NCBI GenBank assembly: GCA_021029595.1
Contig: JAJJOY010000003.1
Coordinates: 595,691-659,690 of the forward strand
Reading direction: 5' to 3'
DNA: 64,000 bases
Origin: Hominenteromicrobium mulieris
GTDB taxonomy: Bacteria > Bacillota > Clostridia > Oscillospirales > Acutalibacteraceae
Shown here: in pieces, positions 18,985 through 28,031 of the stretch
How positions within the stretch are numbered: the stretch's first letter is position 1
Layout of the letters: each line of letters opens with the position of its first letter
The notes under the pieces: model-generated
The model's database searches: none
The model's input: only the letters and a program-made list of their open reading frames with translations
What the model was told of the DNA's origin: nothing
Translations under genes and position numbers: made by a program

Positions 18985-19431
18985 TTATGACAATTCTTCT
19001 TTCGTTACACTTGCGGTTTCTTCGCCCGTCTCCGACGTCCTTTCGGAGTCATTTTTCGCCGTTTTTGCGGAGTTGTTTTTATCTTTGGGTAGGGCAACAA
19101 GCACGCCGAGTTCCTCAAGCGCGCTTTTTAACTGCGAAGATACGATTTGATAGTTTGCGAACGGCGTTCTGCCGCGGCTGACGAGGACAAGGTCATACCC
19201 CGGCTTCAGCTGCGGATACAGCGCACGGATGCTTTCACGCAGAAGGCGCCGCGCACGGTTCCGCTTGACCGCGTTGCCGATCTTTTTGCTGGCCGTAATG
19301 CCCACGCGCGCCTGCTTTACCTTTTTATTGCGCAGGCAATACAGCACAAGCGCCGGGCGCACCGCGCTTTTTCCGCGGGCGTAAACGCGCTTATACTCGT
19401 GGTTTTCGGTCAGCGGCACAAGGATGTCCAT
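18985..19431 (-). CDS. rnpA: Ribonuclease P protein component
   Basis: RnpA assists the RNase P RNA in cutting the 5' leader of tRNA precursors. The 148-residue product begins [20 protein letters not shown] and has the signature helix [18 protein letters not shown] near residue 60. The ATG at 19431 has GGAGG 7 bases upstream, so the longer open frame is not used. The last 30-40 residues (after [13 protein letters not shown]) are a Ser/Thr/Glu-rich tail beyond the usual 115-120-residue length. It follows rpmH in the conserved rpmH-rnpA-yidD-yidC-khpB operon. Confidence 0.94.
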   Translation of the reverse strand: MDILVPLTENHEYKRVYARGKSAVRPALVLYCLRNKKVKQARVGITASKKIGNAVKRNRARRLLRESIRALYPQLKPGYDLVLVSRGRTPFANYQIVSSQLKSALEELGVLVALPKDKNNSAKTAKNDSERTSETGEETASVTKEELS

Positions 19432-19516
19432 GGGTAAGCCTCCAAAGCCGTTCGGTAAGGCCAAAGCTGAGTATAGCAGAGCCTTGCCGCCGAAAAAATC
19501 AGGCAAAACAAAGAAA

Positions 19517-19534
19517 GGTCACGCAGCGGTGACC
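19517..19534 (-). other. Small hairpin between rpmH and rnpA
   Basis: Perfect 6-bp stem GGTCAC/GTGACC in the rpmH-rnpA gap with no T run. It could be an RNA processing or stability element separating the highly translated rpmH message from rnpA. Confidence 0.35.
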
Positions 19535-19547
19535 CTCAAAGCATACA

Positions 19548-19682
19548 TTAATAGGTTAAACGTGCTCTGCCCTTTGCTCTGCGACGCGCCAGAACTTTAC
19601 GTCCGTTGCGTGTAGACATTCTCTTTCTGAAGCCGTGCTCCTTCTTTCTGTGGAGCTTCTTCGGCTGATAGGTTCTCAGCAT
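19548..19682 (-). CDS. rpmH: Ribosomal protein bL34
   Basis: A 44-residue basic protein of the large ribosomal subunit, too short for ordinary open-frame lists. It translates as [20 protein letters not shown] followed by [20 protein letters not shown] and RLTY, the complete bL34 signature. The ATG is preceded by AAAGGAGGG. It is the first gene of the leftward rpmH-rnpA-yidD-yidC-khpB operon, divergent from dnaA, the classical origin-region arrangement. Confidence 0.97.
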   Translation of the reverse strand: MLRTYQPKKLHRKKEHGFRKRMSTRNGRKVLARRRAKGRARLTY

Positions 19683-19754
19683 ATCAAAAACCCTCCTTTC
19701 ACGAGGTTACTTATCAAAATGCGGTCTGCAAATAACAGTCCGTTACAGATAAGC

Positions 19755-19784
19755 ATTATACCTTAAAACCGTAGAAGCTGTCAA
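19755..19784 (-). promoter_or_regulatory. rpmH: Predicted rpmH promoter
   Basis: Perfect -35 TTGACA (19779-19784) and perfect -10 TATAAT (19755-19760) with an 18-base spacer on the minus strand, about 75 bases upstream of rpmH. One of the best promoter matches in the window, as expected for a ribosomal protein operon. Confidence 0.8.
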
Positions 19785-20252
19785 CCTTTTTTCGGGTTTT
19801 TACGGAAAAAAACTTGGAATGAAGCGCTGCAAAGGCAAAAGCAGACGAAAATAGAAGGCCTGCATGTTTTTTTCAGCCTGAAAAAACACAAAGCAAAGTG
19901 CGCAATGCCAAATGTTTTAATCGATCTTTTTTCAAGAAAGGTTATGGGAGCCCGGGGAAAAGTTTCCCATTCCTGCGTTAAAAATCCGCCTTCGCGCTCC
20001 CTTTTTCCACCCTTTCTGCGTATAAATTGCCGAAAACACGTTTCTTTCCCGCTTTTTGCCTGTGAAGTCCGTCAGATTTTTCAACATTCCACAGGTTTTC
20101 TGTGGACAACTTTGCGGTTTTGTGCTACACTATATATTAGTATTTTAGCGTCAAAATGCACTTTCAATGCCGCTTCTTCGGTCATCATGACCGCCGCGGC
20201 GCGGCTATGGGCGCATACCGATACCAAAACCTAAAAGAAAGGGAATAAGGAA
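19785..20252. other. rpmH-dnaA intergenic region
   Basis: Holds the dnaA promoter and several DnaA-box relatives close to it: CATTCCACA near 20081 and TGTGGACAA at 20101-20109 (reverse of TTGTCCACA, one mismatch), consistent with DnaA autoregulation. A perfect hairpin, CGGTCAT/ATGACCG, lies at about 20188-20203 in the dnaA leader. The plus-strand open frame at 19905-20234 is not supported as a gene. Confidence 0.5.
20103..20131 (+). promoter_or_regulatory. Predicted dnaA promoter, overlapping a DnaA-box-like site
   Basis: -35 TGGACA (20103-20108), 17-base spacer, -10 TACACT (20126-20131) with a TG one base before it. The -35 lies within TGTGGACAA (20101-20109), a one-mismatch DnaA box in reverse, so DnaA could repress its own promoter. 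The leader to dnaA is about 115 bases. Confidence 0.6.
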
Positions 20253-21554
20253 ATGGAATCATTCTTAGAAGCATGGGACCTCATTTGCGACTACTGCAAA
20301 AAGCAGGTCACCGACGTGAGCTATGAAACCTGGTTCAGCAAGCTCGTCCCCATCTCGCTCGATTTCGGAGCAGGCGTTGCAATCATTCAAGCGCCGAACG
20401 AATTTAACAAATCCACCATCGAGCGCGGCTTTCACAAGTGCTTGAACGACGCCGTACAGAGCGTTTTCGGCGAAGCTTTCACCTATAAGCTCATCACCCC
20501 GATGGAGAAAAAAGAAAAAGAGCGCGTGCCGGACGATGACGAATACGAGTACACGTTTGAAACGTTCATTGAGGGCAGCTCCAATAAATTTGCCTGCGCA
20601 GCCTGCCGCTATGTTGCAAAAGAGCCGGCCAAAAACTACAATCCCCTCTTTATCTACGGCAACTCCGGCCTCGGCAAAACGCACCTGCTCAACGCCATCG
20701 GTCACGAGCTCAAAAAGAATTTCCCGGATAAGGATATCATTTACGTCAAGGGCGACCAGTTTGCAAACGAGCTGATCGAGGCCATCCGCGCCGGTACCAC
20801 CGTGAGTTTCCGCGAAAAGTACCGCAAGGCCGACGCACTCCTCATCGACGATATTCAGTTCATCGCCGGCAAGGAATCCACGCAGGAAGAGTTCTTCCAC
20901 ACATTCAATACATTATACGAATCCAAAAAGCAGATCGTTTTAACAAGCGACCGTCCCCCGCGCGACATCGCTACCTTGGAAGATCGTCTGAAGACCCGCT
21001 TTGAATGGGGCCTTACCGCCGATGTGCAGCCGCCGGACTTTGAGACCCGCATGGCAATCATCAAGCGCAAAGCCGAGCTTGTCGGTCTCAGTGTGCCGGA
21101 CAACGTCTGTGAATTTATCGCACAGAAGCTCAAGAGCAACATCCGCCAGCTGGAAGGCACGGTCAAAAAGCTCAACGCCATCCATCTTGTGGAAGGCGCC
21201 ACCCCCACTATCAGCACGGCACAGCGCGCCATCAGCGACATCGTAAACAACGAGCAGCCTGCGCCTGTCACCGTCAGCAAAATCATTGAAGAAGTCGGCC
21301 GCACCTACGGCGTTTCCCCGGAAGATATCAAGTCCTCCAAGCGCAACGCAAATGTTTCCTTTGCGCGCCAGATCTCCATGTATGTCGTGCGCGAGATTAC
21401 ACAGATGCCTATGGTCGAGATCGGCAAGGAATTCGGCGGCAGAGACCACTCCACCGTCGTTTACGCCATCCAGCAAATCGAAGAAAAATCTGCGCGCGAT
21501 CCCGTGACGAAGGCCACCGTCAGCGACATCATCAAAAATATTCGCGACCGCTGA
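20253..21554 (+). CDS. dnaA: Chromosomal replication initiator DnaA
   Basis: DnaA binds oriC and melts it for helicase loading. The 433-residue protein has domain I (SYETWFSKLVPISL), a short acidic linker, the AAA+ core with Walker A YGNSGLGKTHLLNAIG near residue 135 and Walker B LLIDDIQFIAGKE near residue 198, and the C-terminal DNA-binding domain with the DnaA signature GGRDHSTVVYAIQQIEE. Ser replaces the more usual Thr in some neighbouring positions, but all key residues are present. The ATG is preceded by AGAAAGGGAATAAGGAA. It marks the switch between the two replichores. Confidence 0.97.
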   Translation: MESFLEAWDLICDYCKKQVTDVSYETWFSKLVPISLDFGAGVAIIQAPNEFNKSTIERGFHKCLNDAVQSVFGEAFTYKLITPMEKKEKERVPDDDEYEYTFETFIEGSSNKFACAACRYVAKEPAKNYNPLFIYGNSGLGKTHLLNAIGHELKKNFPDKDIIYVKGDQFANELIEAIRAGTTVSFREKYRKADALLIDDIQFIAGKESTQEEFFHTFNTLYESKKQIVLTSDRPPRDIATLEDRLKTRFEWGLTADVQPPDFETRMAIIKRKAELVGLSVPDNVCEFIAQKLKSNIRQLEGTVKKLNAIHLVEGATPTISTAQRAISDIVNNEQPAPVTVSKIIEEVGRTYGVSPEDIKSSKRNANVSFARQISMYVVREITQMPMVEIGKEFGGRDHSTVVYAIQQIEEKSARDPVTKATVSDIIKNIRDR

Positions 21555-22127
21555 TCTTCTTTCACCCCTAAAGTGCTCCATTTCCCTTATTCTTTCCTAT
21601 ATACTGGAATACAGGCAAATTCGCTGTACTTTTAAAAATATCAAATACAGAGCATTTCCTATAACGTTCTGTATAATTGTCGTAGACTTTCTTGTGGCTA
21701 TCTTTGAAGCACAACCACAAGATATAGGGTATGATCTCCAGTGTCCTTACACACGAAAGTCAAAATAAAATCAACGAGTTTTCAACATTTCACACAGAGT
21801 TTTCAACTGCTCTGTGGACGAAATCAAATTTTCCACACTCTCCACAATCCCTCCACATCCATTTTCGCAAAACTTTCGCGCGATTTTCACCTGTCCAAAG
21901 CCACTTTTTGAAGTTTCCAACTTTTTCACACCCTCTACGACTACTGCTATAACTTATACTTAAAATAAATATAAAAAAGGACCGCAAGCTTACTCCTTCC
22001 ACATCTCCACACCCAAAAACACATAGAAATGTAAAAAACCAAAATGCGCGGTAAAACTTCCGCGGTCCAAAATGCTAAACAAAAGGCCAAAACCACAAAA
22101 CCGCGCAGAAAGGAAGAACTTATCCAC
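21555..22127. other. Putative oriC (dnaA-dnaN intergenic region)
   Basis: A 573-base gene-free stretch. DnaA-box-like 9-mers in one orientation cluster at 21829-21837 (TTTTCCACA), 21838-21846 (CTCTCCACA) and 21849-21857 (CCCTCCACA); TTTCACACA lies near 21788 and TCTGTGGAC near 21811. An AT-rich patch at about 21945-21980 could be the unwinding element. A hairpin with arms CTTGTGG/CCACAAG lies at 21691-21721. The strand switch of genes here supports an origin. No exact TTATCCACA lies inside apart from the one at the dnaN start. Confidence 0.6.
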
Positions 22128-22128
22128 A
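22120..22128 (+). promoter_or_regulatory. Perfect DnaA box overlapping the dnaN start codon
   Basis: TTATCCACA matches the DnaA-box consensus exactly; its last base is the A of the dnaN ATG. It is the only exact match I noticed in the window. Confidence 0.65.
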
Positions 22129-23234
22129 TGAAATTCACCGTAGAAAAAAGATTGTTGAACGAAGCCGTAACCAATCTGCAAAGAGCGGTTTCCTCCAAAA
22201 CTTCTATTCCGGCGCTCGAAGGCATCCTCATCCGCAGCGAAGAAAACCGCCTCATTTTAACCGCTTACGATCTTGAAATCGGCATGCAAACCGAGCTACC
22301 CGCCATCATTTCCGCGCCGGGCGCGATCATCCTCACCGCAAAGCTGTTCGCCGAGATCGTCCGCCGTTCGCCGGACGAGGACATCACCATTGACGTGGAC
22401 GACCGCAACACCGCCACCATCACCTCCGGCGTGAGCTGCTTCACCATCATCGGTATGGATTCGGCAGAATTCCCGGAGCTGCCGAAAATCACCGACGCCG
22501 ATACAATCAAAATGCCGCAGGAACTCTTAAAAAGTATGATTCGCCAGACGCTTTTTGCCGTCGCGGACAGCACCGCAAAGCCGATCCATCAGGGCAGTTT
22601 GTTCAAAATTGAAAACGGAAATTTAGATGTTGTGTCGGTTGACGGCTACCGGTTGGCCCTGCGCCGCGAGGCGATTAACTACGCGAACAACACCGAATTT
22701 GTCGTTCCTGGAAAGACACTTTCCGAAGTACTCAAGCTCTTAAAGGACAGCGAGGGCGAAGTGGAGATTTGTCCGAGCCGCCGCCACATTTTGTTCCGCA
22801 TCGATAATTATACGGTTATTTCTGCTTTGCTCGAGGGCGAATTCCTCGATTATAAATCGGCACTGCCGAAGGATAAAAAAACCGAAGTTACGGTTTCCAC
22901 TCGTACGATGATCGAAAGTGTCGAGCGCGTTTCGCTTCTCATCACCGACCGCCTGAAAAGCCCGGTGCGCTGCGTGATTGGCGAAGACACCGTCAAGCTT
23001 TTCTGCACCACCACCATGGGCCGTGCCACCGACCAGATTTCAGCGGAAATTTCCGGAGACCAGCTTGAAATCGGTTTCAATAACAAATATTTACTCGATG
23101 CACTCCGCGCGGCGGAGACCGACGAAGTTCGACTGCAGCTCGGCGGCCCGATCAGCCCGATGCTCGTTCTGCCGAAGGAGGGCGACGCGTTTTCGTTCCT
23201 CGTCCTGCCGGTACGCCTGCGCAGCGAAATGTGA
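22128..23234 (+). CDS. dnaN: DNA polymerase III beta subunit (sliding clamp)
   Basis: The clamp encircles DNA and tethers polymerase. The 368-residue protein starts MKFTVEKRLLNEAVTNLQRAV and has the three-domain beta-clamp layout, with typical stretches such as FAVADSTAKPIHQGSLFKI near residue 150 and the C-terminal GPISPMLVLPKEGDAFSFLVLPVRL. The open frame extends 28 codons upstream, but AGAAAGGAAG about 10 bases before the ATG at 22128 and the family start decide for this codon. First gene of a dnaN, S4, recF, remB run. Confidence 0.96.
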   Translation: MKFTVEKRLLNEAVTNLQRAVSSKTSIPALEGILIRSEENRLILTAYDLEIGMQTELPAIISAPGAIILTAKLFAEIVRRSPDEDITIDVDDRNTATITSGVSCFTIIGMDSAEFPELPKITDADTIKMPQELLKSMIRQTLFAVADSTAKPIHQGSLFKIENGNLDVVSVDGYRLALRREAINYANNTEFVVPGKTLSEVLKLLKDSEGEVEICPSRRHILFRIDNYTVISALLEGEFLDYKSALPKDKKTEVTVSTRTMIESVERVSLLITDRLKSPVRCVIGEDTVKLFCTTTMGRATDQISAEISGDQLEIGFNNKYLLDALRAAETDEVRLQLGGPISPMLVLPKEGDAFSFLVLPVRLRSEM

Positions 23235-23237
23235 TCG

Positions 23238-23293
23238 ATGTTTCACGCGCTGTCCGCCATTCACGGACAAGTGTTACGACTTTCGTGAAACAT
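23238..23293. repeat. Nested inverted repeat after dnaN with parS half-site arms
   Basis: Outer arms ATGTTTCACG (23238-23247) and CGTGAAACAT (23284-23293) are exact inverted repeats and each contains half of parS; inside is a perfect TGTCCG/CGGACA stem (23251-23269). No T run follows. It could be a transcript hairpin, a split ParB site, or both. Confidence 0.55.
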
Positions 23294-23414
23294 TAACTTG
23301 TGAAGCTTTGACACCAAAATCTAAAGTATAAATTCCGTACAACTTTAATGTGCGAACAAACGCGAAGATTCGTACATTAAATTTATCTTTATTTTATAAA
23401 GGATCGAATATATT

Positions 23415-23636
23415 ATGAAAAATGAGATCATCACGATCACAACGGAGTTCATCCGTCTGGATGCACTTTTAAAGCTTGGCGGCGCGTTGGATACCGGCGG
23501 ACAGGCCAAATTCGTCATTCAAAACGGCGAAGTCGAAGTAAATGGCGAAGTCTGCACCATGCGTGGAAAGAAAATGCGCGACGGCGACTATGCCGAATAT
23601 AACGGCGGCCGCTATACGGTAAAAGTGGAGGAATGA
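23415..23636 (+). CDS. S4-domain RNA-binding protein (YaaA/RlbA-like)
   Basis: A 73-residue S4-like protein of the kind always found between dnaN and recF in Bacillota (yaaA of Bacillus). It has [47 protein letters not shown], the S4 RNA-binding fold. In relatives it is linked to ribosome assembly; that role is inferred. Its stop codon is followed by recF after 4 bases. Confidence 0.9.
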   Translation: MKNEIITITTEFIRLDALLKLGGALDTGGQAKFVIQNGEVEVNGEVCTMRGKKMRDGDYAEYNGGRYTVKVEE

Positions 23637-23640
23637 GCCG

Positions 23641-24807
23641 GTGAACGTACTGCGCCTCGGCTTTGAAAATTTCCGAAATTTGTGCCCGGGCGAAATTTTT
23701 CCGGGCGAAACCATCAATGTCATTCACGGCAGCAATGCCCAGGGCAAAACGAATTTGCTTGAGGCCATCTGGCTTTTTACGGGCGGACATTCGTTTCGCG
23801 GCACAAAGGATAGTGAGTTGCCGGTTTTAAAAGACGGCAAAAATGCGCCTGCGGCCTCACTTTCCATGACGCTGTTTACAGAAGGACGCGAGCAGGAGCT
23901 AAGGCTCGAACTGCGCGACGGTCGGCGCTCCAGTGTCATCAACGGCGTGGAGAAAAAGACCGGCTCGGCGCTTGTGGGCAAGTTCTGCGCCGTCATTTTT
24001 TCGCCGGAGCATCTTTTGCTCGTCAAAGAAGGCCCTTCGCGCCGCCGCGCGTTTTTAGACGGTGCGTTGTGCCAGTCCCGCCCGGCATTTACGCGCGTTT
24101 TGGCGCATTATAATAAAGCTCTCATGCAGCGCAATGCGCTTTTAAAGGATATTCCGCGTCACCCGGAGCTTATCGATACGCTTGATGTTTGGGACGAGCG
24201 CCTTATTCTGTTCGGCACGGAGGTCGTACAGGAGCGCGCTGCGTTCTGCAAAGATCTGGAGCCGCGTGCGGCGGAAATTTACCGGGGTATCGCGAAAAAC
24301 AGGGAGGAAATCACGCTTTCCTACGCGCCGTTTGGCGGTGCGGAGACAAAAACGGAGATTGCCGAGCGGTTTTCCGAAGCGCTGAAAAACGCCAGAAATG
24401 CCGATGCTCGTGCGGGGTTTACGTCCGTCGGCCCGCACAGAGATGATTTGACGCTCACCATAGACGGGCTTTCCGCCAGAACATTCGGTTCGCAGGGGCA
24501 GCAGCGCAGCATCGTGCTGGCATTAAAGCTTGCGGAAGCCGATATTCTGTACCGAAAAACCGGCGAGCGCCCGGTTATCTTGCTCGACGACGTGATGAGT
24601 GAGCTTGATATGAGCCGCCGCGATTATCTTTTGAATCACCTTGACGGGCGGCAGGTGTTCATCACGTGCTGCGACCCGGAAACTGTGCGCCTGATGGAAA
24701 CGGGACGCGGGTTCTATGTGGAAAAAGGCACGGTGCGGCAGGATACGGACGAAAAAGCAGGGGAAGTGCACGCGGAAAACGAAACGCCGACTTGCGAAAG
24801 CGAGTAA
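23641..24807 (+). CDS. recF: DNA replication and repair protein RecF
   Basis: RecF loads RecA at gaps through RecFOR. The 388-residue SMC-like ATPase has MNVLRLGFENFRNLCPGEI, Walker A HGSNAQGKTNLLEAIWLFTGG near residue 30, the ABC signature FGSQGQQRSIVLALKLAE near residue 280, and Walker B PVILLDDVMSELD near residue 315. It starts with GTG, 4 bases after the S4 gene, with GGAG upstream. About 20-25 residues of charged tail follow the family end. Confidence 0.95.
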   Translation: MNVLRLGFENFRNLCPGEIFPGETINVIHGSNAQGKTNLLEAIWLFTGGHSFRGTKDSELPVLKDGKNAPAASLSMTLFTEGREQELRLELRDGRRSSVINGVEKKTGSALVGKFCAVIFSPEHLLLVKEGPSRRRAFLDGALCQSRPAFTRVLAHYNKALMQRNALLKDIPRHPELIDTLDVWDERLILFGTEVVQERAAFCKDLEPRAAEIYRGIAKNREEITLSYAPFGGAETKTEIAERFSEALKNARNADARAGFTSVGPHRDDLTLTIDGLSARTFGSQGQQRSIVLALKLAEADILYRKTGERPVILLDDVMSELDMSRRDYLLNHLDGRQVFITCCDPETVRLMETGRGFYVEKGTVRQDTDEKAGEVHAENETPTCESE

Positions 24808-24833
24808 ACCTGTGGTATGATAAGGAGCATGGT

Positions 24834-25127
24834 ATGTATATTCACCTTGGTATGGGCGTTGTAGTGCGCGAAGAAGACGTTGTGGGCATTTTCGATATGG
24901 AAAACACCACGGTCTCCGGCGCAACGCGCGATTTTTTGAAGCGCGCTCAAAAAGAGAACCTTGTGGAAGACGTGTGCTATGACCTGCCGCGTTCCATTGT
25001 GGTTTGCAGAGACTATATCGGCGGCGAGCGCGTGTATATCACGCAGATTGCCCCGGCCACGCTTTTAAAACGCTCCCGCGCGGAGATCGGCGGCATTGCG
25101 CTGAGACCGCACGCCAAGGGACTGTAA
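24834..25127 (+). CDS. remB: RemB/YaaB-like DUF370 regulatory protein
   Basis: A 97-residue DUF370 protein. Its N-terminal part, MYIHLGMGVVVREEDVVGIF, and DLPRSIVVCRDYIGGERVYITQIAPATLLKR match the family found right after recF (yaaB/remB of Bacillus). Relatives (RemA) form ring-like DNA-binding oligomers controlling biofilm matrix genes; the present function is not shown. The upstream open frame overlaps recF, but AAGGAG just before the ATG at 24834 sets the start. Confidence 0.88.
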   Translation: MYIHLGMGVVVREEDVVGIFDMENTTVSGATRDFLKRAQKENLVEDVCYDLPRSIVVCRDYIGGERVYITQIAPATLLKRSRAEIGGIALRPHAKGL

Positions 25128-25145
25128 CAGAAAGGATCTTCATTT

Positions 25146-25607
25146 ATGCAGTATTTCGGCATTCCTACCTGTCCGTATTGCAAAAAGCATGTCAACCTTG
25201 TTCGCACGTGGAGATTGAAGCGTGAGGGCGAGTATAAATGCCCGCGCTGCGGCGGTATTTCCAATATCTATCTTTCTCCGCTCGTGTATGTGTTTGCCGT
25301 GCTGGCCATCTGCGCCGGCGTGTGCATCTATTTCTTCCATAAATTCGTTTTAGATGACATCAAGCTGTTCACTTGCCTGCAAATTTTCATCCCGTTTGCG
25401 ATTTTCTTCTTTTTAAGCCTTTTCACGGTGTATTTAAAGCGCCCTGTCATCCGCAGAGTACAACGCGAAGCCCCGCGACCGGCTCCGCAGCGCAGTGCGG
25501 AACCGGAAAGAAGTGCTCCGAGCCGTGACGATACGTTTACGGAGATGAATACGGGCAGATACAGAGAAAATAACGAGCCGGAGCGCAGAGTGGACCGACG
25601 CGTCTGA
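25146..25607 (+). CDS. Small zinc-ribbon membrane protein of unknown function
   Basis: A 153-residue protein not assigned to a named family. The N-terminus has a zinc-ribbon-like pair of knuckles, CPYCKKH at residues 9-15 and CPRCGG at residues 32-37, followed by two hydrophobic segments (SPLVYVFAVLAICAGVCIYF and FTCLQIFIPFAIFFFLSLFTVY) and a charged, Arg/Pro/Glu-rich tail. It lies between remB and gyrB, 18 bases after remB, and is probably the last gene of the dnaN transcript. A membrane-bound metal-binding regulator or assembly factor is possible, but nothing beyond topology is shown. Confidence 0.75.
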   Translation: MQYFGIPTCPYCKKHVNLVRTWRLKREGEYKCPRCGGISNIYLSPLVYVFAVLAICAGVCIYFFHKFVLDDIKLFTCLQIFIPFAIFFFLSLFTVYLKRPVIRRVQREAPRPAPQRSAEPERSAPSRDDTFTEMNTGRYRENNEPERRVDRRV

Positions 25608-25635
25608 ATTCTGACGGCAAGTAAAATGTAAAGGC

Positions 25636-25690
25636 CTTTGATTAAACTTTCTTCAGAAAGTTTATAGAGTCTCGGGGCAAAGCCCTGAAA
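25636..25690. repeat. Short copy of an intergenic hairpin repeat
   Basis: The sequence from CTTTGATTAAACTTTC through the hairpin AAACTTTC/GAAAGTTT and the CTCGGGGC/GCCCTGA stem is almost identical to the start of the longer chain at 48955-49009. It lies in the gap between the zinc-ribbon gene and gyrB. Confidence 0.75.
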
Positions 25691-25708
25691 AACAGAAAAT
25701 CCACACGG

Positions 25709-25748
25709 AAAAGAGCTGCCGAATTGTAATTTCGGGCGGCTCTTTTTG
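25709..25748 (+). terminator. Terminator before gyrB
   Basis: A strong stem (arms AAAGAGC..GCCGAA and TTCGG..GCTCTTT) runs into TTTTT. It ends the dnaN-to-zinc-ribbon transcript and isolates gyrB-gyrA. Confidence 0.75.
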
Positions 25749-25883
25749 TATTCTTACCGACCGAAAAACCGCAAAAAAGAGGGGAAAGCGGTGTGCATTT
25801 TCAAATATACACACTTTTGTATGTTTATGCACAAAAAACCGCAGAAAATCTAAGCTCTCAGCGGACATTTTTCAAAAATGACC

Positions 25884-25912
25884 TTGTAAATTTTACCGTT
25901 TTGTACTATACT
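25884..25912 (+). promoter_or_regulatory. Predicted gyrB-gyrA promoter
   Basis: -35 TTGTAA (25884-25889), 17-base spacer, -10 TATACT (25907-25912). The transcript has a leader of about 130 bases carrying the hairpin at 25928-25960. Confidence 0.6.
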
Positions 25913-25927
25913 ATTATATAAAGATAA

Positions 25928-25960
25928 CCGCCTGCGGAACTGTACAAATGAAACAGGCGG
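25928..25960 (+). promoter_or_regulatory. gyrB leader hairpin
   Basis: Arms CCGCCTG and CAGGCGG pair perfectly over 7 bp, followed by CGTTTCTCTTT. The partial T run makes it a possible weak attenuator near the start of the gyrB transcript. Confidence 0.4.
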
Positions 25961-25988
25961 CGTTTCTCTTTGAATAGATAACGAATGA

Positions 25989-28010
<2,022 letters not shown>

Positions 28011-28031
28011 GCGCGAAAGGATCAGCAAGCA

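Noticed and set aside
19905-20234. 109-codon frame upstream of dnaA
   Set aside because: It crosses the dnaA promoter and has no ribosome-binding site or family match.
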